This document shows positions 1 to 7,407 of a stretch of DNA of 13,003 nucleotides, one piece after another. Under the pieces are notes generated by a model. The model searched no databases. It was not told the DNA's origin and worked only from the letters and a program-made list of their open reading frames with translations. The translations under genes and the position numbers were made by a program. Positions within the stretch are counted from its first letter, which is position 1. The number at the start of each line of letters is the position of its first letter. Origin of the DNA: Armatimonadota bacterium (GTDB taxonomy: Bacteria; Armatimonadota; JAAZEB01); assembly GCA_012841485.1 (NCBI GenBank), contig DUUU01000193.1, forward strand, positions 1-13,003, read 5' to 3'.

Positions 1-98
1 GAATCGGCGGCCGAGACGCCGAAGAGGAGTTCAGAAGCCTGGAAACCATTTTCCCCTACCTTGGGGGACCCTGTGAACCCGGAACGCACTCAGATACG

Positions 99-272
99 AT
101 GGAAATACTTTACCGGAGTCTGTTCATCCTTGGTTATCTCCTGTTGGTCCCCTCGCTGACACTCTTCTGGTACACGGGCGGGCGGCGCATGGAACAGTTG
201 CAGGGCCGCAGCCTCGTCGTGATGGGGATCGGCATGGCGCTCATCCTCCTCGCCGCGCAGCCCTACCGATAG
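99..272 (+). CDS. Possible small two-helix membrane protein (57 aa)
   Basis: I do not recognise this protein. From the ATG at 99 it reads 57 codons to a TAG and begins MEILYRSLFILGYLLLVPSL. Two hydrophobic stretches, about residues 5-25 and 38-53, flank a polar loop with GGRR (28-31) and MEQLQGR (31-37), so it looks like a helical hairpin in the membrane. Most codons end in G or C, as in the neighbouring genes. The Shine-Dalgarno signal is weak (GGAAC at 81-85, too far from the ATG). The same frame is open from position 3 with no earlier ATG, GTG or TTG, so this could instead be the 3' end of a longer gene starting outside the window. It converges on the VWA gene, 60 bp away, with no evident terminator between them. 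Confidence is modest because it is short and unrecognised. Confidence 0.45.
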   Translation: MEILYRSLFILGYLLLVPSLTLFWYTGGRRMEQLQGRSLVVMGIGMALILLAAQPYR

Positions 273-332
273 CCCTCCCGCCGGCCGCCACGCCCTGCTA
301 TCTTCCGGTCCCCTCCCGTGATCTCGGGCACG

Positions 333-3245
333 CTACGGGGGGTCCTCGCCACGCGCGCGTCGCTTGGCGCGTAGCAGGCGCTCGGTCGGGCGGGCGGTAG
401 CCTCTGCCGCGGTCTCGGGCGCCGGCGGCTCTGGAGTCTGCGAGGCGGGGCGCGCCGCCTCGGATTCCACCGGGGCCGTCATCTCCCGTTCACCCTCGTC
501 CGATGGTGCCCGCGGCGAAACCCTTCCATCCTCGCTCCCCGCCTGCGTCCTCCGCTGCGTCGTGGCCACACGAGACTTGCGCTCCAGCAGCCGGCCCATC
601 GTCTGCGCCCGCGCGACAGTCTCTGTTTGCCGGCGTGCCGCTCGGGAGCGTAGCCATCCGGCACGATTCCGTGCCCACGCGCGGATTTCAGCGGGCTCCA
701 TCTGCACCCGCCGCACAGCCACATCCAGTGGGAAGAGGAGGAGCGCCGCCAGCAACAGCGCCGGCCAGATCTCCACCGGCACGCGCGCCGGCTTGCGTTC
801 CTTGGTGAAAACATCGGCGGGATCGGAGAGGACGCGGCCACCAGTGCGCTCGGCCAGGCGGGTGAGCAAGAAGCGATTCGTTTTCAGATCCTGGTATTCT
901 GGCGGATAGGAGATCGCGAAGCCGGAGGTCTGCGAAGCGGTGCCGCTCTGATCAGAGCGGCTGACATTCACCATGTAGGTGCCAATCGCGGTGGCATCAA
1001 ACTCGCCCTCGTAGCGGCCCGGCCCGGACTGCGGCAGCACGAGCGACTGCGCGACCATGTCGGGGCGAACAACGTTGGCGCGCACTTCGAGGAAGTTGGC
1101 AAACTCGCCCTTCTCATCCAGGGCATCGACGCGGATCCGCCCTCGGCCACGCTCCACCTCAACGTGGGTCTGGAAGTGGGCGCGCGCGCCCCGGCGAAGC
1201 GTCCAGCGGATCGCCTGTCCCCAGAACCGCTGGTAGCCGGGCCAGGTAAGCCAGTGCGCCCCCCAGCGCGCTTTACAGTCGGAAGTGAAGGCGATGGTGC
1301 GGCCCAGGCCATAGCGCCAACAGGCAAAGAGCGGATCGTCGCGCGCGCTCCGCATCGGCACCGCCGCCAGCGCCTTCGCCGAAGTGGCGACGTAGCCGAG
1401 CAACGGCGGACGGCCGGACCAATCGATGCCACGCAGGACATCCGCGGTGGTATCCACCCTCGGGACGAATGGCTCCTCGACGATGAGCGACTTGGCGACG
1501 AGGATGGCCTCCTTGGTGAAGATGCGCGGGAGCATCTGTGGATCATCGGTGTAATAGAAGCGCCCGCCGCCATCCCTGGCGAGGCCCTCGAGTAGCTGCC
1601 GGTCGGCATCCTGGCCGACAGCGACGGTGGAGAGCGTGGCGCCAGCTGCGTTCAGCGCCTGGACGGCGTGCTTGAAATCGCCGGGAAGCGACATGCCGTC
1701 GGTGAGGAGGATGCAGTGCTTGACGCGGGCGTTGCTTTGCTCTAGCCACTCGTGGGCCATCATCATCGCCGGGTAGAGGCTGGTGCCCCCGCCGGCCACT
1801 ATCCTCGCGACTCGGTCCTGGATCGCCTTCCGATCTTTCACCCGCTGCAGCGGCACTACCTCTTTGGCCGCCTCGTCGAAGGCGATCACCCCGAAGTCAT
1901 CGCGCTCGCCCAACACCTCGACGGTTGTGATCGCGGCCTCTTTGGCCAGGTCCACCTTGGAAAAGCCCAGGCCCCCGCCTGCCATGCTCCCGGATTTGTC
2001 GATCGCGCAGACGACCGCGGTGCTCGGCCACTCCTGCTGCTTGGCGATCTCCATATCGACGGGGAGGAGCTCCTCGATAGGAGTGCGGAAATAGCCCCCC
2101 GCGCCAAAGCTCTCATCGCCACCGATCATGCCAAAGCCCTGACCCAGGTCGCGCACGTTGCTCTGGATCATCTTCATCTGCTCGGCAGAGACGTGGAGCG
2201 CGGAGACGTTGCTGAAGATAATACTATCATAGCTCTGAAACTCCGCCAGGTTGCGCGGAATTCCGGTCGTGTTGACCACGTCGGCATCGATCTGCTGCGA
2301 GCGAAGGGCGGCGGCGAGGTACTTCTCTTGCCCGGGATCGCCCTCGACATAGAGCACGCGCGGCCGACCGCGCACCAGCGAGAAGCCGAGCGCCCGGTTG
2401 TTCTCGGAGAGCGTGTCGTCGCGTGGCTCCAGGCGCGCCTCATAGGTGTGGAACCCCGGCTTCTCGAGTGTCTGGACAAAGACAACAACGTTTTTGCCCG
2501 GCGAGAGGCTCACCTCCTGCGCGCCGATGTAGGCATGGTCGCGGAAGAGGCGCAGGGTTGCCTCCTGGGCCGTCTGAGAGGAGGCCACCACGCGCAACTC
2601 AAACGGCTCGCCAATCTTCACCTCGTTCGGGAGAACCATCCGCTCCAGCAGTGCCTCGGCGCCCCGTGCCTGCTCAATAGGCACCACATCCATCGGCACA
2701 CCCTGGGCCGTGGCGAGCGCCGCCTCCTCGAGGGCGCTGCCAAGGTTCTCGTTTCCATCAGAGAGGAGCACGATGCGCCGGGCATACCGGTCCGGGAACG
2801 CGGCGAGGGCCAGGCGCAGGGCGCGCGCGAGGTCCGTATAGGTGGTGACCGGCGTGCTTGCCGTCTGGTCCAGGGAGAGCTCACTGGCCAATGGCGCCTC
2901 GATGAGGGCATCCGCGCCGAAGAGGATAACGCCCGCCTGGTCTCCGGGACGCATCTTCTTGGAGGCGGCAGTCACCTGGTCGAGAGCATGCCGACGGTGC
3001 TCGGGCCCCATGCTATCGGAGTGATCCACAAGGAACCAGACGGCCTGAGCGTCGCTCCAGTGGACGAGGGTGGTGCCAGCAAGGGCGAGGATGAGAAGCA
3101 GGACGCCAGCCAGGCGCACGCCGAGGGCAACCCGCCAGCGCCAGGGGCTCAGGCCGGCGAGTGACCGGCGGTGTACGCCCACCAGCCAGGCGGCCAGAGG
3201 GGGCAGCAGCAGTAACCAGGGCCAATGCTGTAATGTGATCGGCAC
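333..3245 (-). CDS. Membrane protein with two VWA domains flanking a glutamine-amidotransferase-like domain (970 aa)
   Basis: Three transmembrane helices are visible: about residues 9-25, 41-61 and 824-843. The basic loop between the first two and the Arg-rich tail suggest both lie in the cytoplasm, placing the large middle part outside. The first VWA domain (about 68-190) carries the MIDAS motif DHSDS (74-78), T137 and SDG (162-164). A class I GATase-like fold follows (about 295-400, PRVLYVEGDPGQ to GGDESFGAGGY); the catalytic Cys position of true amidotransferases is occupied by GGDES, so it is presumably a non-enzymatic domain. The second VWA domain (about 408-580) has DKSGS (416-420), T488 and TDG (515-517). 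The last 125 residues are Arg-, Pro- and Glu-rich and look disordered. The start is a GTG with GGGAG 9 nt upstream. Proteins of this build are known in many bacteria but lack a defined function; metal-dependent protein binding at the envelope is likely from the MIDAS sites. No MoxR ATPase or DUF58 partner is next to it. The domain call is secure, the role unknown. Confidence 0.93.
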   Translation of the reverse strand: MPITLQHWPWLLLLPPLAAWLVGVHRRSLAGLSPWRWRVALGVRLAGVLLLILALAGTTLVHWSDAQAVWFLVDHSDSMGPEHRRHALDQVTAASKKMRPGDQAGVILFGADALIEAPLASELSLDQTASTPVTTYTDLARALRLALAAFPDRYARRIVLLSDGNENLGSALEEAALATAQGVPMDVVPIEQARGAEALLERMVLPNEVKIGEPFELRVVASSQTAQEATLRLFRDHAYIGAQEVSLSPGKNVVVFVQTLEKPGFHTYEARLEPRDDTLSENNRALGFSLVRGRPRVLYVEGDPGQEKYLAAALRSQQIDADVVNTTGIPRNLAEFQSYDSIIFSNVSALHVSAEQMKMIQSNVRDLGQGFGMIGGDESFGAGGYFRTPIEELLPVDMEIAKQQEWPSTAVVCAIDKSGSMAGGGLGFSKVDLAKEAAITTVEVLGERDDFGVIAFDEAAKEVVPLQRVKDRKAIQDRVARIVAGGGTSLYPAMMMAHEWLEQSNARVKHCILLTDGMSLPGDFKHAVQALNAAGATLSTVAVGQDADRQLLEGLARDGGGRFYYTDDPQMLPRIFTKEAILVAKSLIVEEPFVPRVDTTADVLRGIDWSGRPPLLGYVATSAKALAAVPMRSARDDPLFACWRYGLGRTIAFTSDCKARWGAHWLTWPGYQRFWGQAIRWTLRRGARAHFQTHVEVERGRGRIRVDALDEKGEFANFLEVRANVVRPDMVAQSLVLPQSGPGRYEGEFDATAIGTYMVNVSRSDQSGTASQTSGFAISYPPEYQDLKTNRFLLTRLAERTGGRVLSDPADVFTKERKPARVPVEIWPALLLAALLLFPLDVAVRRVQMEPAEIRAWARNRAGWLRSRAARRQTETVARAQTMGRLLERKSRVATTQRRTQAGSEDGRVSPRAPSDEGEREMTAPVESEAARPASQTPEPPAPETAAEATARPTERLLRAKRRARGEDPP

Positions 3246-3254
3246 GACGCATCG

Positions 3255-3259
3255 CTCCC
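3255..3259 (-). promoter_or_regulatory. Shine-Dalgarno site for the GTG start of the VWA gene
   Basis: GGGAG on the minus strand lies 9 nt before the GTG at 3245. It supports GTG as the start. An ATG at 3252 is out of frame with the VWA protein and only 2 nt from this site. Confidence 0.6.
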
Positions 3260-3325
3260 GGCGCGCCGGCCGCCGCGGCGACAGTGTCTGGAGAACCGCC
3301 CGATGGTGAGCACGGCCGACACCCC

Positions 3326-3354
3326 ATTATACCACGGTGCAGCCGCGAGGAAAA
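3326..3354 (-). promoter_or_regulatory. Predicted extended -10 promoter of the VWA gene
   Basis: The minus strand reads TGG-TATAAT, with the perfect -10 hexamer at 3326-3331 and the TGn extension at 3332-3334. At 17 bp spacing the -35 is a poor TTTTCC (3349-3354), which an extended -10 can compensate for. The +1 would be near 3319, giving a leader of about 75 nt before the GTG at 3245. It lies downstream of the antiporter stop, so the VWA gene can be transcribed on its own. Confidence 0.6.
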
Positions 3355-3440
3355 GCGAGCCATCGCTCTGCCCCCCGGCCACGCCGGCGCCGATACCACG
3401 GGTGAAAGGGACGGATGGCTGGTGCTCGCCCGCGCGCCAG

Positions 3441-4910
3441 CTACTCGGCCACGTCGTACACGGGAGCGAGGACGGAGCGGATGCTGTCCAGGGCATCGGA
3501 TTTGCCCATCATGAGCAGCCTGTCGCCGGCGGTGATCAGGGTGGAGCCGGCCGGCACCACCATCTCCTCGCCTCTTCGCACCAGGACGATGTACACACCG
3601 CGTGGCAGCCCCAGCTCAACGATGGGGCGGCCCGCGAACGGGGAGCCGGGCGGCACCGCAATCTCGACCAGGGACCCGGAGATTCCCTCGGCGGCAGGCG
3701 TGAGCGGCAGCTCGCGGGCAATCTGCGTCGGCGGTCTATCCACCCAAAGCTTGCGGGCAAACCATGGCAGCGAAGGTCCCTGGAGCAGAACCGAGGTGAA
3801 GACCACGAAGAAAACGACGTGGAAGATCGCGTCGGCGTTCGGCAAGCCGGCCAGGAGGGGGTAGGTCCCCAGGATAATCGGCACCGCTCCGCGCAGGCCC
3901 ACCCACGAGATCATGACCTTCTCGTTGCGCGGGAAGCGGAACGGGATCAGGCTGAGGAAGACGGCGACCGGCCGGGCAACGAACATGAGGAAGAGCGCCG
4001 CGCCCAACCCGATTCCCGCGATGGGAAGGAGGCGCGACGGATAGACCAGCAGGCCCAGCGTGAGGAACATGACGATCTGCATCAGCCACGCCAGCCCATC
4101 GTGGAAACTCGTCAGGCTGTTCTTGTGCAGGAAGGTGCTGTTGCCCATGACCAGGCCAGCGATGTAGATCGCGAGGATCCCGTTTCCGCCGACCAGAGAC
4201 GTGAGCGCATAGACCAACAACACCAGCGTGGTGCTGAGCACGGGATAGAGCCCGTCGTACTCGAGGTTGATCCGGTTGATGACCCAGACAATCGCTCGCC
4301 CGGCGAGATAGCCACACAGCGCGCCGAGGATCATCTGCTGGAAGAAGAATGGGATCAGGTGGAGCGGCGATGAATCAGGCGCAGTGAGCAAACGGATCAT
4401 GCTCACTGTGAGGAGCACCGCCATCGGGTCGTTGCTGCCGGACTCGAACTCGAGCAACGTCTCCAGGTGCTCCTTCAGATAGACGTTGCGCGAGCGCATC
4501 ACGGCAAAGACGGCGGCGGCGTCCGTCGAGGAGACAACGGCGCCCAGGGTGAACGCCTCAGCCGGCGTCAGCCCGAGGAACACGACCGCGAACGCGCCGA
4601 GGAGCACCGCGGTTATCAAAACACCAAACGTGGCCAGCACGAACGATGGCCCAACCACTGGGCGCACACGCCTCCACTCGGTGCTCAACCCACCCGCGAA
4701 GAGGATATAGATCAGCGCGATAACGCCCAGCCCTTGAGAGAGACGGGCGTCGTCAAAGGCGATCCCGCCGGGGCCCTCACAGCCCGCGAGCATGCCAATC
4801 ATCAAGAAGATCAAGAGGGCAGGTACACCGGTGATGCTTTGACCCTTGCTCGCGACAACGCTCAAAAGGAGAAGGCCCCCCACGCCAAGCAGGATATACT
4901 CTACTGTCAT
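3441..4910 (-). CDS. CPA1-family K+(Na+)/H+ antiporter with RCK_C domain, NhaP2-like (489 aa)
   Basis: This integral membrane antiporter exchanges K+ or Na+ for H+ and helps control cytoplasmic cation level and pH. Residues 1-390 are strongly hydrophobic with about a dozen helices. Family landmarks are present: SSTDAAAV (127-134), the ion-binding loop ESGSNDP (156-162) with the ND pair typical of electroneutral CPA1 exchangers, and VGLRGAVP (337-344) with the conserved Arg. Residues about 405-485 form an RCK_C/TrkA-C regulatory domain (PPGSPFAGRPIVELGLPRG, then PAGSTLITAGDRLLMMG), a domain that in other transporters senses nucleotides or ions. The layout matches NhaP2/CvrA-type K+/H+ antiporters, but substrate cannot be told from sequence alone. 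The ATG at 4910 has GAAGGGG 13 nt upstream, a slightly long spacing. It has a long leader and its own predicted promoter, suggesting regulation separate from the genes upstream. Confidence 0.93.
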   Translation of the reverse strand: MTVEYILLGVGGLLLLSVVASKGQSITGVPALLIFLMIGMLAGCEGPGGIAFDDARLSQGLGVIALIYILFAGGLSTEWRRVRPVVGPSFVLATFGVLITAVLLGAFAVVFLGLTPAEAFTLGAVVSSTDAAAVFAVMRSRNVYLKEHLETLLEFESGSNDPMAVLLTVSMIRLLTAPDSSPLHLIPFFFQQMILGALCGYLAGRAIVWVINRINLEYDGLYPVLSTTLVLLVYALTSLVGGNGILAIYIAGLVMGNSTFLHKNSLTSFHDGLAWLMQIVMFLTLGLLVYPSRLLPIAGIGLGAALFLMFVARPVAVFLSLIPFRFPRNEKVMISWVGLRGAVPIILGTYPLLAGLPNADAIFHVVFFVVFTSVLLQGPSLPWFARKLWVDRPPTQIARELPLTPAAEGISGSLVEIAVPPGSPFAGRPIVELGLPRGVYIVLVRRGEEMVVPAGSTLITAGDRLLMMGKSDALDSIRSVLAPVYDVAE

Positions 4911-5238
4911 GCGATTGTCTATTCCCCTTCTCGCCTAACTCAGCAGTCAGCAGCATCTCATGTTACATAGCTATTTACTCTATCGAGACGGGATCGTGAG
5001 CGTGGCCCTGTGGGTATCGCTTGCCCGCGGATCATTGGTTCGGGTGGCGTGCCTGGCGGGTCAGCGGTAGTTCGCCGCCACGCCGGGATCGATGGTACCA
5101 CGAAAAGAAACCTGCCAGGACGCCCGCATGCTTTGCGTGAGTGACGTTTCTCTCACAACCTCTTACGCCCGATTTGAGAAGGTGCGGCTGCATCAGCAAC
5201 CCAGCTGTTTCTCCCAAAGAGGGAGTGCCTGAATGCAC
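4911..5238 (-). other. Long leader region (about 330 nt) of the antiporter gene
   Basis: Between the predicted promoter at 5245 and the antiporter ATG there is no convincing gene. The transcript would contain a stem at 5046-5084 (GGCGTG with CACGCC, then GCGG with CCGC across a four-base bulge) and a small GTGC/GCAC hairpin close to its 5' end. No U-run follows either one, so neither is a standard terminator. Cation transporter genes often carry riboswitches or attenuators, but I could not match this leader to a known class, including the ydaO/c-di-AMP motif. It may also simply be an untranslated leader. Confidence 0.4.
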
Positions 5239-5244
5239 CACACT

Positions 5245-5273
5245 ATTATACCAGTTTTTAAGGAGGGAGAAAA
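5245..5273 (-). promoter_or_regulatory. Predicted extended -10 promoter upstream of the antiporter gene
   Basis: The minus strand reads TGG-TATAAT, with the -10 at 5245-5250 and the TGn at 5251-5253. At 17 bp the -35 is TTTTCT (5268-5273), which is weak. The -35 overlaps the last codons of the small ORF downstream of the GH127 gene. The +1 would be near 5238, about 328 nt before the antiporter ATG. The next large minus-strand gene is the antiporter, so that is the likely target. Confidence 0.55.
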
Positions 5274-5527
5274 GGCCGAGGGGGCGGTAAATTGGTGTGC
5301 GGCAGATGCGGACGCCCCCGGTCGGACTCCGCGTGGGCTGGCCCAGCACCACCCGCCCCCTGTAGCGCATGCAACTGCCGGGCGATGATCTGCTCCTGGT
5401 AGTGATCGTCCAGCTCGCAGAGACAGCCGCACCATCCCCAAACCCGCACGCTCAGGTTGCAGTGTCGCTCCGGATAGAGGCGCTCGCTCTGAAGCCCGCG
5501 GGTGATACGTGCCCTGGCTCTTCTCAT
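5258..5527 (-). CDS. Small Cys/Trp-rich hypothetical protein, translationally coupled to the GH127 gene (89 aa)
   Basis: I do not recognise this protein. Its ATG (5525-5527) overlaps the TGA of the GH127 gene as ATGA, the usual sign of translational coupling. GGGAG lies only 1 nt before the ATG, so re-initiation rather than independent ribosome binding is likely. Residues 16-55 look like a folded segment: RLYPERHCNLSVRVWGWCGC followed by LCELDDHYQEQIIARQLHAL, with Cys at 23, 33, 35 and 37 (a CxCxC cluster that could bind metal). Codons in this part end mostly in G or C, as in real genes of this window. The last 30 residues are Pro/His-rich and low in complexity, and their DNA overlaps the -35 of the next promoter. 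No signal peptide or membrane helix is seen. A chance ORF remains possible. Confidence 0.5.
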   Translation of the reverse strand: MRRARARITRGLQSERLYPERHCNLSVRVWGWCGCLCELDDHYQEQIIARQLHALQGAGGAGPAHAESDRGRPHLPHTNLPPPRPFLPP

Positions 5528-7242
5528 GCTCCCAGCACGGGGAAGCAGGTGAAGCGTTCTTCCGCGATCTCGTAGTAGGGTACCACCTTGTGCCGGGGGT
5601 AGCCCCTTACCGTGAAGTGGCCTGGATGCCCCGGCTCCGGCACCAACCACACCTCCGGGCTCCCGGGATCCACCTTTAGGGAAGTAAACCGGCCCCTGCA
5701 GTTGAAGGGGCCCACGATGCCCAGCAGCACCGGTCCATACTCCATGGCATAGCGGTTCAACCCCGGGACCTGATCGCGCCCGGTGTAGCGAGTGACGCGG
5801 ATCCCTAGCGGCAAGGTGAAAGAGACGGTATCGCCGTCGCGCCACTCGCGCGTCAGCGCACAGTAGGTGTCCGGCTGGCCAACCGCGACCTGCTGGGCGT
5901 TGACGGCGAGCCCCACTTCTCCGGTGGCCCAGCCGGGGATGCGCAGGTGAAGCGTGAACGTCGTGGGCGAGGGCACGCCCACGCGGATGGCGACGGAGCC
6001 ACCGAGAGGCTGGTCGGTCTCGGTCGTGAGCGTGACGGGAGCGCCGCCGCAGGTACAGCGGAGCTGGGAGGAGGCATAGATGTCCACGTATACCCCATCG
6101 GACGCCAGCGAATAGAGGAACTCTGGCAGCGATCCGAGGATGCGCGTGCCCAGGCCAGCGCAGCAGGAGACGGGCGTCGAGCGGTCATCATCCTTCTGGA
6201 TATCCAGGTAGGCATGGTAGCGGATATGCTCTGTGCCGGCCTGGTTGGCGATGATGATGTTAAGGAGCGTCTTCTCCATCTCCCCCACGTAGCTCTCCAC
6301 GTCGGGGTAGAGATGATGATAGCGCTGGTTCAGGTAGAGCCAGTGCGCGCTGCAGCAGAGCTCGTTGTATTTGTGGATGGGATCCAACCAGAGGCACCCG
6401 GGGGTGATCTCCGTGTGCTCTATGGCGACGATCCCGCCCCCCACATGCTGCCACTTCCCCTGGATCATGCGGTAGGCGCTGTTGACCGCGTTGAGATAGA
6501 GCGGCTTGCCCGTGGCAATGTAGAGATCCAGGTAGGCGGTGATCGCCTCCAGCTCCGTGCCGTGGGGGGTGGGCCGGCGGTAGATGGCGCCGTCATCGTT
6601 GCGGATGAACTGCGCCAGCCACCAGTTCTCCTGGTAGCACTCGATGGTCACATCCAGGTCCTCGGGAAGGCCCACCTCGGTGAAGTAGACGGTGGTGTTG
6701 GCGATGACCCCCTGGAAGCCAAGGAGCAGGTCCTTGGCGATGAAGCGCTCGTCACAGCGGTTGAACCACGACTGCATGTCGCGCATCAACCCCAGGGCCT
6801 TGGGATTGCCTGATAAGTGTGCCGCGGTGAGCCCATAGTTGAGCCAGACGCGCACGTAGTTGGGGTACTCCTTCGTGCCGAACTCGGCCTTGGGAATCGG
6901 CTCGAAAAAGCCATCGGGCTCCCGGGCGGTGTCGATGGTCTCGACGATCTCCTCGACGCGCGCGCGCAGCTCGGCGTCTTCCTGCCAGCGCAAGGAGTGA
7001 CCCGCGCCCATGAGGAAGAGCCCCGCGGTCTGACCCTTAATGTTGTCCTCGAAGTGGCCTCGATAGGGCTGGCCCGGCGCCGGCAAGCCGGCCTTCACCC
7101 GGAACCAGTAAAGAATCGCATCCTGGGAGAGGCTTTTCAAGAAGCCGATGTTGTTCTCGAACGCCGTCCGAAAGAGCCCGCCGGTGAGCCGGACGCCCGT
7201 GACGGGAGTGCGTACTAACTCGGGAATCACAGTGCGACCCAT
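5524..7242 (-). CDS. GH127 (DUF1680) family glycosidase, beta-L-arabinofuranosidase-like (572 aa)
   Basis: The GH127 family, typified by Bifidobacterium HypBA1, removes beta-L-arabinofuranose using a Zn-bound cysteine nucleophile. Numbering from the upstream TTG at 7296, the key residues are present: E296 (acid/base position), then 16 residues later the E312-L-C314 ligand pair in KYNELCCSAHW, and C378-C379 in STPVSCCAGLG. The 16-residue spacing equals that of HypBA1 E322/E338. The first 400 residues form the (alpha/alpha)6 barrel and the rest is beta-rich (LHLRIPGWA, about 449-457, is a family signature); the end, EERFTCFPV, looks natural. I place the start at the ATG at 7242 because GGAGG lies 8 nt before it; the longer frame begins with a TTG lacking a ribosome site. 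There is no signal peptide, so it acts in the cytoplasm, presumably on imported oligosaccharides. No sugar transporter or regulator is nearby. Family is sure; substrate is inferred, since related families (GH142, GH146) share the fold. Confidence 0.92.
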   Translation of the reverse strand: MGRTVIPELVRTPVTGVRLTGGLFRTAFENNIGFLKSLSQDAILYWFRVKAGLPAPGQPYRGHFEDNIKGQTAGLFLMGAGHSLRWQEDAELRARVEEIVETIDTAREPDGFFEPIPKAEFGTKEYPNYVRVWLNYGLTAAHLSGNPKALGLMRDMQSWFNRCDERFIAKDLLLGFQGVIANTTVYFTEVGLPEDLDVTIECYQENWWLAQFIRNDDGAIYRRPTPHGTELEAITAYLDLYIATGKPLYLNAVNSAYRMIQGKWQHVGGGIVAIEHTEITPGCLWLDPIHKYNELCCSAHWLYLNQRYHHLYPDVESYVGEMEKTLLNIIIANQAGTEHIRYHAYLDIQKDDDRSTPVSCCAGLGTRILGSLPEFLYSLASDGVYVDIYASSQLRCTCGGAPVTLTTETDQPLGGSVAIRVGVPSPTTFTLHLRIPGWATGEVGLAVNAQQVAVGQPDTYCALTREWRDGDTVSFTLPLGIRVTRYTGRDQVPGLNRYAMEYGPVLLGIVGPFNCRGRFTSLKVDPGSPEVWLVPEPGHPGHFTVRGYPRHKVVPYYEIAEERFTCFPVLGA

Positions 7243-7250
7243 AAGCCGTG

Positions 7251-7255
7251 CCTCC
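7251..7255 (-). promoter_or_regulatory. Shine-Dalgarno site deciding the GH127 start
   Basis: GGAGG on the minus strand is 8 nt from the ATG at 7242, an ideal distance. The alternative TTG at 7296 is preceded by a pyrimidine-rich stretch with no purine-rich site. This moves the start 18 codons downstream of the longest frame. Confidence 0.75.
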
Positions 7256-7358
7256 GTCGCGCTCGCGACGATGCGCCACGAGCGATCGCCTGGCAAGGAA
7301 GAGAAAGAGGGGGGCGCACTCCGGCTACGTGTCCGGGCACCGCCGGTACGCCAGAGGC

Positions 7359-7387
7359 ATTATAGCACAGGGGGGTGAGGGCGTCAA
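7359..7387 (-). promoter_or_regulatory. Near-consensus sigma-70 promoter of the GH127 gene
   Basis: The minus strand has TTGACG (7382-7387), a 17-bp spacer ending in TGC, and TATAAT (7359-7364). This is 5 of 6 at the -35, a perfect -10, the ideal spacing and an extended -10, the best promoter in the window. The +1 would be near 7352, giving a leader of about 110 nt before the ATG at 7242. Confidence 0.8.
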
Positions 7388-7407
7388 ACGCCGGTTCGCG
7401 GTCAGCA

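Noticed and set aside
1752..3164. Plus-strand ORF of 470 codons
   Set aside because: It is antisense to the VWA gene, whose domains are clear. High GC makes long antisense frames common, and its translation resembles no family and has no ribosome site.
3303..4373. Plus-strand ORF of 356 codons
   Set aside because: It lies antisense to the antiporter gene; the product is a low-complexity charged sequence typical of a shadow frame.
5085..5105. TGGTACC as a T-box signal in the antiporter leader
   Set aside because: The 7-base match is the only T-box feature; there is no AGGGTGG context, specifier hairpin or terminator, and the target is not an amino acid gene.
5032..5370. Minus-strand ORF of 112 codons in the antiporter leader
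   Set aside because: It spans the predicted promoter, has no ribosome site and an Arg/His/Pro-rich product without recognisable features.
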